From Bacillota bacterium (GTDB lineage Bacteria; Bacillota; Sulfobacillia; Sulfobacillales; Sulfobacillaceae): a stretch of 5,435 bases of DNA. The position numbers and the translations under genes are program-made. Numbering within the stretch: the stretch's first letter is position 1; every line of letters begins with the position of its first letter. A model generated the notes under the pieces. It ran no database searches. It had not been told where the DNA came from and was given only the letters and a program-made list of their open reading frames with translations. Where the stretch lies: positions 1-5,435 of the forward strand of contig JAKADI010000165.1 of assembly GCA_021820675.1 (NCBI GenBank). Direction: 5' to 3'. Shown piece after piece: positions 1-5,230 of this stretch.

Positions 1-1029
1 TTCTTGTACCCCAATATTCGTATATTCGATGGCCCGCGCCTTTTGTGATTCCCGAATCACCGGGCCGAGAAAGACCCCCTCTTCCATGCCGTTTCCCATC
101 ACAATGGCATCGGTTTTCTCCTTTAAGCGCGAGAGCAGATCGTCGGCAATATCGCCGACGGCGACGACCACGGCACACGCCATACAACGCTCTCCTGCGG
201 ATCCGAAGGCCGCTTTCACAATCTCATTGGCCGCACTCTCCAGATCCGCATCCGGCATCACAATAGTATGATTCTTGGCACCTGCTAGCGCCTGCACCCG
301 TTTACCGTTTGCAGCAGCGGTTTTATACACATATTCTGCGACCGGTTGCGAGCCGACAAAGGAGATCCCCCGGACTAAATTGTTGGAGAGTAATCCATGG
401 ACTACGTCATGCGCTCCGTGAACCAGATTCAACACGCCCTCCGGCAATCCGGCTTCCAGGCATAACTCGACTAACTTGATTGCGGATAGTGGGGTTCTCT
501 CCGAAGGTTTAAGAACAAACGTATTGCCACAGGCAATAGCTAGAGGAAACATCCAGGTCGGCACCATCAAGGGAAAATTAAACGGCGTGATCCCCCCAAT
601 GACCCCCACCGGATAACGGTACATCCCGGATTCCATCTGCGTGGCGATATCCGGAAGTTGGCTCCCCATCATTAACGTTGGAGCTCCCGCCGCAAATTCT
701 ACGCACTCGATGCCACGCTGCACTTCACCATAGGCTTCATTATAACTTTTACCATTTTCCCGTGTGACCAACTGTGCCAACTCATCCCAATGTTCGACCA
801 TCAGTTGCTGTAATTTAAATAAGATCCGTGCCCGGCGAGGCACCGGTGTCTGACTCCAGCGGGGAAATGCCGCGTGAGCCGCTTGAATGGCGGCCGTCAC
901 CTCGGCCGTCCCGGACAGCGGTACTTCCGCCAGCACTTCCTCCGTAGCGGGATTCGGCACCGGCAGCACCTCCGTGGCTTGAGCCTCGACCCATTGACCT
1001 CCAATAAAGTTTTTCAGCGTGATCGCCAT
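1..1029 (-). CDS. mmsA: CoA-acylating (methyl)malonate-semialdehyde dehydrogenase, C-terminus cut by window edge
   Basis: The first 343 residues of an aldehyde dehydrogenase superfamily protein are present; the family is usually about 480-500 residues, so roughly the last 30% lies beyond position 1. Visible motifs are the PFNFP segment with Asn151, Lys174 in LKPSE, FVGS at 224-227, and the catalytic Cys282 in GSAGERCMA. The place where ordinary aldehyde dehydrogenases carry the general-base Glu (ELGGK-like) reads AGAKNH (249-254), which is the hallmark of the MMSDH/IolA type. Arg105 and Arg281 match, by my recollection, the arginines that bind the semialdehyde carboxylate. The family converts malonate semialdehyde to acetyl-CoA, or methylmalonate semialdehyde to propionyl-CoA, with NAD+ and CoA, in the cytoplasm. 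Next to the aminotransferase it would take the last step of pyrimidine/beta-alanine breakdown. The ATG is the only in-frame start after a TGA at 1066-1068. An inositol or valine role (iolA-like) is possible in principle but the context argues against it. Confidence 0.95.
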   Translation of the reverse strand, partial: MAITLKNFIGGQWVEAQATEVLPVPNPATEEVLAEVPLSGTAEVTAAIQAAHAAFPRWSQTPVPRRARILFKLQQLMVEHWDELAQLVTRENGKSYNEAYGEVQRGIECVEFAAGAPTLMMGSQLPDIATQMESGMYRYPVGVIGGITPFNFPLMVPTWMFPLAIACGNTFVLKPSERTPLSAIKLVELCLEAGLPEGVLNLVHGAHDVVHGLLSNNLVRGISFVGSQPVAEYVYKTAAANGKRVQALAGAKNHTIVMPDADLESAANEIVKAAFGSAGERCMACAVVVAVGDIADDLLSRLKEKTDAIVMGNGMEEGVFLGPVIRESQKARAIEYTNIGVQE

Positions 1030-1041
1030 GGCTATTATGGA

Positions 1042-1051
1042 CTCCTCTCCT
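1042..1051 (-). promoter_or_regulatory. Purine-rich ribosome binding site of mmsA with long spacing
   Basis: The minus strand reads AGGAGAGGAG, two overlapping Shine-Dalgarno-like cores. The nearer GGAG ends 12 nt before the ATG and the farther AGGAG 17 nt before it, both longer than the usual 5-9 nt. No other in-frame ATG, GTG or TTG lies between this site and the upstream stop, and the protein N-terminus (KNFIGGQW) fits the family, so the start stands despite the spacing. Confidence 0.6.
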
Positions 1052-1092
1052 CGTAATCGTTCAACTCACCGCGCTTCGAATCCCTGGCCTTG

Positions 1093-1109
1093 CCGGGCCG
1101 GCGTCCCGG
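1093..1109. repeat. GC-rich inverted repeat upstream of mmsA
   Basis: Plus-strand CCGGG (1093-1097) pairs perfectly with CCCGG (1105-1109) across a 7-nt loop. It lies about 65 nt before the mmsA start. There is no T-run after it on the minus strand, so it is not a classical terminator. It could be a leader hairpin or chance in GC-rich DNA. Confidence 0.3.
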
Positions 1110-1159
1110 TATGGAAAGCACGTTCTCTCGTGATTACCACCTTTGAATCGGCGAAAAAC

Positions 1160-1189
1160 GTCATAGGCCCCATACGCTCTGGGTGGCAA
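1160..1189 (-). promoter_or_regulatory. Weak sigma-70/A-like promoter candidate for mmsA
   Basis: On the minus strand TTGCCA (1184-1189, five of six matches to TTGACA) is followed after 18 nt by TATGAC (1160-1165, four of six matches to TATAAT). It would give mmsA a leader of roughly 120 nt. Matches of this quality occur by chance, and the main support is the unusually long gap in front of mmsA. Confidence 0.2.
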
Positions 1190-1275
1190 GATCTCATGGG
1201 TCATCAAAGCCAAGAACCCTAATGCCCGGGGCTCCCCCCAGATAAGGTCTGGCGGCGACGGTGAAACCCGCCTCA

Positions 1276-1296
1276 ATGACGTACTGTCGCCGTCAT
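1276..1296. repeat. Inverted repeat ATGACG/CGTCAT in the aminotransferase-mmsA gap
   Basis: ATGACG (1276-1281) and CGTCAT (1291-1296) form a perfect 6-bp stem with a 9-nt loop. It could be a hairpin in the transcript or a dyad for a dimeric DNA-binding protein (the half-site contains the TGACG core). No neighbouring regulator gene is present to support either reading. Confidence 0.3.
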
Positions 1297-1347
1297 CCAG
1301 CGCCTTCCCCATGGCTCTTGCACCGATCGTCATCCGCGTGAAGAACC

Positions 1348-1360
1348 CGGCATGTTGCCG
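1348..1360 (-). terminator. Short hairpin just after the aminotransferase stop, weak terminator or attenuator candidate
   Basis: The minus strand reads CGGCAACATGCCG two nt after the TAA: a perfect 5-bp stem with a 3-nt loop. It is followed by GGTTCTTC rather than a true T-run, so it would end transcription poorly if at all. Its position directly after the stop suggests partial termination or 3'-end protection of the upstream message, lowering mmsA read-through. The stem is short, so chance is a fair alternative. Confidence 0.25.
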
Positions 1361-1362
1361 AT

Positions 1363-2646
1363 TTATGGAACGGAAATGTCCGCCAGGGCTTCTTGTATGA
1401 TGGTTAACGCCTCGGTGACATCGACGGCGGTGATGTTGAGCCCCGGGGCGACACGAATCACATTCCCATATAAGCCCCCTTTTCCGAGCAAGAGCCCGCG
1501 TTTCTTGGTCGCTTCCAAGAACGCCACTGTCAAGTCCGGGGCCGGACGCTTCTTCTCGTGAACAAATTCCATCCCGATCATGAGCCCTTTCCCTCGCACG
1601 TCTCCGAGCAGGGGATACGTCCTTTGCAGTTCCCTCAGCCCGTCCATGAGTTGCCCGCCCATAACTTCGGCATTGTGGGCGAGATTCTCTTCTTCAATGA
1701 CGTCCAATGTTCCCAGCGCAGCCGCCGTACTCACCGGATTGCCGCCGAACGTGGAAATCGTCAACCCTTGAAAAGCCTCGGCCACCTCCGGTGTCGTAAT
1801 GGTCCAGCCGATCGGTGCGCCATTGGCCATCCCTTTGGCCGAGGTCATAATATCCGGTTCGATACCCCAATGCTGAATACCAAACATATACTTTCCGGTT
1901 CGGCCCCAGCCGGTTTGCACCTCATCAGCAATAAACAAGCCGCCATATTGCTTGACAATCCGCTCGACTTCTTGAAAGTAACCCGGTGGAGGGGTGATAA
2001 ATCCCCCGACCCCTTGGATCGGCTCCGCAATCACGGCCGCGACTTCCCCGGAGGTTGTCGTTTGGATCAATTCTTCCATATCTTGTGCGCAACGCAGATC
2101 ACAACTCGGGTAGGTCAAGCCAAAGGGGCAACGGTAACAATACGCACTATGGGCGTGTTTAATGCCGGGGATAGCCGTAGGGCCGTGGCGCCACGGAGCA
2201 TGGGCGGTCAGGGACATGGCTAATTGCGAGCGTCCATGATAAGCATGCCGAAAGGCAATCACCTCATGACGTCCCGTATATACTTGAGCCAGAAGCACGG
2301 CCGTTTCATTCGCCTCCGTGCCGCTATTGGTGAAAAAACTTTTCTGCAGGCGGCCGGGGGTCATGGCTGCCAACTTTTCCGCAAGTTCTACCACCGGGAT
2401 GGTCGGGTATAATGTCGAAACATGTTGCAGGGTATCCACCTGTTCGTGGATGCGCTTGTTGACGGCGGAGTGACAATGCCCAATACTCACGGTCAAAATG
2501 CCTCCGAAAAAGTCTAAGTAAGCCCGGCCGTCAGAATCGTAGAGATACTGGCCGTCGCCCCGCACCATCACCAATGGCTCTTGATAATAATTGGACACGC
2601 CGAAAAGATATTGCGATTGTTTGGCGATGATTTCCGATCGTTCCAT
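1363..2646 (-). CDS. Class III PLP aminotransferase, probable beta-alanine (3-aminoisobutyrate) transaminase, AGXT2-like
   Basis: A 427-residue fold-type I PLP enzyme, of normal length for the family. Numbered from the ATG at 2646: the phosphate-binding NSGTEAN is at 107-113, the ring-stacking AYHGR around Tyr136-His137, Glu208 in AEPIQGVGG, Asp241 in ADEVQTGWGR, the Schiff-base Lys271 in SAKGMANGAPIG, STFGGNP around 298-304, and Arg398 near the end (IRVAPGL) for substrate carboxylate. A four-cysteine segment (Cys170, 173, 182, 186) follows the AYHG region; I recall it as common in this subfamily. Members move the amino group of beta-alanine or 3-aminoisobutyrate to pyruvate, glyoxylate or 2-oxoglutarate. 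Lying between the beta-ureidopropionase and mmsA genes, it most likely makes malonate semialdehyde. The acceptor cannot be read from the sequence. A GTG start at 2679 would add 11 residues, but the ATG has GGAGGGG in front of it and gives the usual MxRSEIIAK N-terminus. Confidence 0.9.
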   Translation of the reverse strand: MERSEIIAKQSQYLFGVSNYYQEPLVMVRGDGQYLYDSDGRAYLDFFGGILTVSIGHCHSAVNKRIHEQVDTLQHVSTLYPTIPVVELAEKLAAMTPGRLQKSFFTNSGTEANETAVLLAQVYTGRHEVIAFRHAYHGRSQLAMSLTAHAPWRHGPTAIPGIKHAHSAYCYRCPFGLTYPSCDLRCAQDMEELIQTTTSGEVAAVIAEPIQGVGGFITPPPGYFQEVERIVKQYGGLFIADEVQTGWGRTGKYMFGIQHWGIEPDIMTSAKGMANGAPIGWTITTPEVAEAFQGLTISTFGGNPVSTAAALGTLDVIEEENLAHNAEVMGGQLMDGLRELQRTYPLLGDVRGKGLMIGMEFVHEKKRPAPDLTVAFLEATKKRGLLLGKGGLYGNVIRVAPGLNITAVDVTEALTIIQEALADISVP

Positions 2647-2648
2647 GT

Positions 2649-2655
2649 CCCCTCC
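2649..2655 (-). promoter_or_regulatory. Ribosome binding site deciding the aminotransferase start
   Basis: GGAGGGG on the minus strand, with the GGAGG core ending 4 nt before the ATG at 2646. An AAAGG at 2659-2663 lies 12 nt before that ATG. The alternative GTG at 2679 has its only purine tract (AAGGGGA) directly abutting it, which is too close, so the ATG is preferred. Confidence 0.6.
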
Positions 2656-2684
2656 ACACCTTTCTTCTGATGGTTCCACTCCCC

Positions 2685-3578
2685 TTATGGCAATTGGCGT
2701 ATCAGTTCATCGTAGGCTTCTGGACGCCGGTCGCGGTAGAATTGCCAGGTATCCCTCACAGTCCGAATGACCTCCCGGTCCATTTCCGCCACCACCACGT
2801 CATCGCGGTCGCGGGCAGCAATTTTGACAAAATTGCCCCGCGGATCCACTAAATACGATTGCCCGTAGAATTCGCCCATGTTCCACGGCGCTTCCACACC
2901 GACACGATTAATCGCACCGACATAATACCCGTTGGCGACGGCATGCGCGGGTTGTTCAAGTTTCCACAGGTATTCTGAAAGGCCTGCTACGGTCGCTGAG
3001 GGGTTAAACACAATTTCGGCCCCGTTAAGCCCCAGAATGCGGGCTCCTTCCGGAAAATGACGGTCATAGCAGATATATACCCCCACCTTAGCGTATGCGG
3101 TATCAAAGACAGGGTAGCCTCCCGTGCCCGGCTTGAAATAGTACTTTTCCCAAAATCCCGTGTCCGCCGTTTCCCCGGCTTGCACGTGGGGAATATGCTG
3201 CTTCCGGGACTGCCCCAAGTAGGTTCCATCGGCGTCAATAACCGCCGCGGTATTGTAATACACTCCTGTCATGGCCTGTTCATACATCGGCACCACCAAG
3301 ACGATTTCATTTTGCTTAGCGAGCGTTTGCATCAGTTCCGTGGTAGGCCCGTTCGGAATCGGCTCTGCCGCGTCATACCACTTAGTCGTCTGCTCCGCGC
3401 AAAAATAAGGTCCACAGAACACCTCTTGAAGGCAGACAATCTGAGCCCCTTGGCGTGCAGCCTCCTCAATCAACTTCCGGTGTTTCTCGATTGCCACTCT
3501 TTTATGCTCTTCAACCGGGCGCGTTCCCGGCACCTCATGTTTGGCTTGAATGAGTCCAATTTTGACAATCCGCGCCAT
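2685..3578 (-). CDS. pydC: N-carbamoyl-beta-alanine amidohydrolase (beta-ureidopropionase), nitrilase superfamily
   Basis: A complete 297-residue carbon-nitrogen hydrolase, typical length for the bacterial enzymes. The nitrilase triad is visible: Glu52 in CLQEVFCGPYF, Lys126 in SRKQHIPHV, and the nucleophile Cys170 in YICYDRHFPEGAR, with the family strand AEIVFNPSAT at 187-195. The NICYxRHxP-type cysteine context and FNPSAT are those of beta-ureidopropionases. These hydrolyse N-carbamoyl-beta-alanine (from uracil) or N-carbamoyl-3-aminoisobutyrate (from thymine) to the beta-amino acid, CO2 and NH3. N-carbamoylputrescine amidase and D-carbamoylase are close relatives and remain alternatives on sequence alone. 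The location between hydA and a beta-alanine-type aminotransferase decides for the pyrimidine role. The ATG is fixed by an in-frame TGA three codons upstream. No signal peptide, so cytoplasmic. The stop is 38 nt before the aminotransferase ATG, consistent with one transcript. Confidence 0.92.
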   Translation of the reverse strand: MARIVKIGLIQAKHEVPGTRPVEEHKRVAIEKHRKLIEEAARQGAQIVCLQEVFCGPYFCAEQTTKWYDAAEPIPNGPTTELMQTLAKQNEIVLVVPMYEQAMTGVYYNTAAVIDADGTYLGQSRKQHIPHVQAGETADTGFWEKYYFKPGTGGYPVFDTAYAKVGVYICYDRHFPEGARILGLNGAEIVFNPSATVAGLSEYLWKLEQPAHAVANGYYVGAINRVGVEAPWNMGEFYGQSYLVDPRGNFVKIAARDRDDVVVAEMDREVIRTVRDTWQFYRDRRPEAYDELIRQLP

Positions 3579-3687
3579 GTTCCATCAATCTCCTTTCTGC
3601 TGTCTTAGGTCATCACCGCCTTCAACCCACGCCGGTTCCCACCATCCTTTTACGTGTGCCAACTCTCCATGGTTTTAAACGAGGGAG
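3579..3687. other. 109-nt spacer between hydA and the amidohydrolase gene
   Basis: It contains the amidohydrolase ribosome binding site and otherwise nothing I can name. No stem with a T-run follows the hydA stop on the minus strand and no good promoter is seen, so read-through from hydA is the simplest reading. Confidence 0.6.
3590..3596 (-). promoter_or_regulatory. Ribosome binding site of the amidohydrolase gene, shared with an out-of-frame upstream ATG
   Basis: AAAGGAG on the minus strand ends 11 nt before the true ATG (3578). An extra ATG at 3583-3585, in another frame, is only 4 nt from it and opens a 16-codon frame ending at 3535 inside the gene. Neither spacing is ideal. The long protein with its family motifs uses the 3578 start. 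Confidence 0.65.
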
Positions 3688-5073
3688 TTACTGATAGCCA
3701 AAAGGTTTCCCCCGGAGATATTGCCCGGTTCCGGGAGTTCCCACGAAAGCACGGTCTCTCACCACATACTCCCCCCGTACCAGCACGTCCGTGGCCTGGC
3801 CATGCACTTTAAATCCTTCGAATAGGGAATAATCGCATTGCAAATGGTGTGTTTCCGCGGAGATGGTACGTTCGACGTGTGGATCCCAGATGACCACATC
3901 AGCATCCGAGCCGACCGCAATGGTGCCTTTCTTCGGAAACAGTCCAAATAATTTCGCCGCTGTGGTCGACGTGAGGCTCACGAACTTCGATAGCCCAATT
4001 CGGCCTTGCACAACACCATACTCATATAAGATCCCCATACGGTCTTCTCCCGACGGTCCCCCGTTCGGAATCTTGGAGAAGTCATCCTTTCCCAGATCTT
4101 TTTGCCCGTGAAAATTGAACGAACACTGATCCGATCCCAAGACCATGATATCGCCATTGAATATGCCATTCCACAGCGCCTCCTGGTGGGATTTTTCACG
4201 AATCGGAGGAGACATCACGTACTTGGCCCCTTCAAATCCTGGTCCTGCATAAGCCGTATCATCACAGACGAGGTATTGCTCACAAGTTTCACCAAACACC
4301 GGCTGGGCACGTCTGCGGGCTTCGCCAATTTTGTCGACCGCTTGCTGGCATGTCACATGCACGATATAAAGAGGCGCCCCGGCCAATTTGGCCAATTCGA
4401 TGGCACGGCCAGTCGCCTCGCCTTCGGCTGCCGGAGGACGCGTCAGGGCATGATATTGGGGTTGTACGTGGCCTTGGGCCAACGCATCTTCCACCAGCGC
4501 ATCAATCACATCGCCGTTTTCTGCGTGAACTTGTACGAGCGCATGGGCGGACTTGGCTTTTTGCAAAACCCGGAACAGCGTCTTATCATCCGCCTGCAGC
4601 GTATTCTTATAAGCCATGAAGACTTTGAAAGACATCACCCCATGTTCATAAACCATCAGCGGGATCTCGTCTAAGATATCGTCTTGCAAATCCCCAGCCA
4701 TCATATGAAAACCATAATCAATGACGGCTTTCCCGCGTGCTTTTTCATGCCAAATGTCCAACGAATGCCGCAGGGACTTCCCCCGTTCGTGCATGCAGAA
4801 ATCAATAATCGTGGTCGTGCCCCCACAGGCAAAGCCCCGTGTTCCCGATTCAAAATCATCCACCGTGACAGTCCCCCCAAAGGGCATATCCAGGTGGGTG
4901 TGCGGGTCAATCCCGCCGGGAAACACATAACGACCCTCGGCATTAATCACTTCGGCCCCGCTGTCCCCCAACTTATGGCCGATGGCCGTCACGATGCCAT
5001 TTTCGATCGCCACATCCGCACGCTGCACATGATCTGCCGTGACGACCAGTCCGTTCGTGATGAGTTTCTTCAT
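3688..5073 (-). CDS. hydA: Dihydropyrimidinase / D-hydantoinase
   Basis: A complete 461-residue cyclic amidohydrolase, the usual length. The binuclear metal site is all there: His58 and His60 (DPHTH), Lys150 for carboxylation (SFKVFMAY), His183 (QVHAEN), His239 (IVHVT) and Asp315 (GSDQCSFN). Tyr155, Ser288 in MSPPIR and Asn337 in PNGGP fit the substrate-binding positions of dihydropyrimidinases. The C-terminal run LFGLFPKKGTIAVGSDAD and the SAETHH segment are very like, from memory, Bacillus/Geobacillus D-hydantoinases, whose C-terminal tail helps oligomerise. It reversibly opens 5,6-dihydrouracil or dihydrothymine to the N-carbamoyl-beta-amino acid in the cytoplasm, usually as a tetramer. 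The flanking preA and beta-ureidopropionase genes point to pyrimidine breakdown rather than the D-carbamoylase-coupled hydantoin route; side activity on 5-substituted hydantoins is likely. One oddity: the loop after Asn337 reads GGPSGEDR where I recall GGPIIEDR or GxxGxExR in relatives. Confidence 0.95.
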   Translation of the reverse strand: MKKLITNGLVVTADHVQRADVAIENGIVTAIGHKLGDSGAEVINAEGRYVFPGGIDPHTHLDMPFGGTVTVDDFESGTRGFACGGTTTIIDFCMHERGKSLRHSLDIWHEKARGKAVIDYGFHMMAGDLQDDILDEIPLMVYEHGVMSFKVFMAYKNTLQADDKTLFRVLQKAKSAHALVQVHAENGDVIDALVEDALAQGHVQPQYHALTRPPAAEGEATGRAIELAKLAGAPLYIVHVTCQQAVDKIGEARRRAQPVFGETCEQYLVCDDTAYAGPGFEGAKYVMSPPIREKSHQEALWNGIFNGDIMVLGSDQCSFNFHGQKDLGKDDFSKIPNGGPSGEDRMGILYEYGVVQGRIGLSKFVSLTSTTAAKLFGLFPKKGTIAVGSDADVVIWDPHVERTISAETHHLQCDYSLFEGFKVHGQATDVLVRGEYVVRDRAFVGTPGTGQYLRGKPFGYQ

Positions 5074-5081
5074 GTCACGCT

Positions 5082-5088
5082 CCTCCTT
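5082..5088 (-). promoter_or_regulatory. Strong ribosome binding site of hydA
   Basis: AAGGAGG on the minus strand ends 8 nt before the hydA ATG, a near-ideal match and spacing. It is the best ribosome binding site in the window, which suggests hydA is the most efficiently translated gene seen here and supports a Bacillota-like host. Confidence 0.85.
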
Positions 5089-5102
5089 GGGGTTGGGTTG
5101 TT

Positions 5103-5119
5103 CCGCCCTCTTTTGGCGG
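5103..5119. repeat. Small hairpin upstream of the hydA ribosome binding site
   Basis: Plus-strand CCGCC (5103-5107) pairs with GGCGG (5115-5119) over a 7-nt loop. In the transcript it would sit about 14 nt before the AAGGAGG. With no T-run following on the minus strand it is not a terminator; it may protect a processed 5' end or be chance. Confidence 0.3.
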
Positions 5120-5210
5120 TGTTCAATTCTTTTCGAGTTCAGGGGATCTGGCGAGAAATTCTGTGCGTCTTATGCCTGCCGGCGGTGACACCCGCTGCCT
5201 GGTGGACACT

Positions 5211-5220
5211 GGGAATTCCC
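5211..5220. repeat. 10-bp palindrome GGGAATTCCC in the preA-hydA spacer
   Basis: A perfect palindrome that does not extend outward, 10 nt after the preA stop. It could be half of an operator, but no second copy lies in the spacer and no regulator gene is adjacent, so it is recorded only as sequence structure. Confidence 0.25.
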
Positions 5221-5230
5221 TCAGCCGAAA

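Larger units (their letters stand above)
1030..1362. other. 333-nt gap between aminotransferase and mmsA, no convincing gene
   Basis: This is by far the longest spacer in an otherwise tighter cluster. A minus-strand frame of 90 codons (1061-1333) is open but has a poor ribosome binding site (ACGCGG), is rich in Arg, Pro and Gly, shows no recognisable motif, and overlaps several hairpin sequences, so I do not call it as a gene. What can be seen are small inverted repeats at 1093-1109, 1276-1296 and 1348-1360, a weak promoter-like pair at 1160-1189 and the mmsA ribosome binding site. A degraded gene remnant, an untranslated leader for mmsA or a small RNA are all possible; none is shown. Confidence 0.6.
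5074..5230. other. 157-nt spacer between preA and hydA
   Basis: No open frame of note. It holds the hydA ribosome binding site, the hairpin at 5103-5119 and the palindrome at 5211-5220. A TTGAAC hexamer occurs on the minus strand, but I find no fitting -10 element at 16-18 nt, so I do not call a promoter. Confidence 0.55.

Noticed and set aside
29..271. 80-codon plus-strand open frame at the left edge
   Set aside because: Antisense to the mmsA region carrying the catalytic Cys282; Ser/Pro-rich with no motif.
1070..1090. TTCGAA-containing stretch resembling a tRNA T-loop
   Set aside because: The flanking bases do not form a 5-bp T-stem, and no anticodon or D arm is seen nearby.
1061..1333. 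90-codon minus-strand open frame in the aminotransferase-mmsA gap
   Set aside because: Poor ribosome binding site, Arg/Pro/Gly-rich low-complexity composition, no motif, overlaps hairpins; better explained as GC-rich spacer kept open by chance. Homologues with conserved protein sequence would reverse this.
1558..2223. 221-codon plus-strand open frame
   Set aside because: Lies wholly antisense to the aminotransferase, whose family motifs are intact; shadow frame.
2647..2679. GTG start extending the aminotransferase by 11 residues
   Set aside because: Its purine tract abuts the codon, while the ATG at 2646 has GGAGGGG and gives the family-typical N-terminus.
3057..3608. 183-codon plus-strand open frame
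   Set aside because: Antisense to the amidohydrolase, with no recognisable domain; shadow frame.
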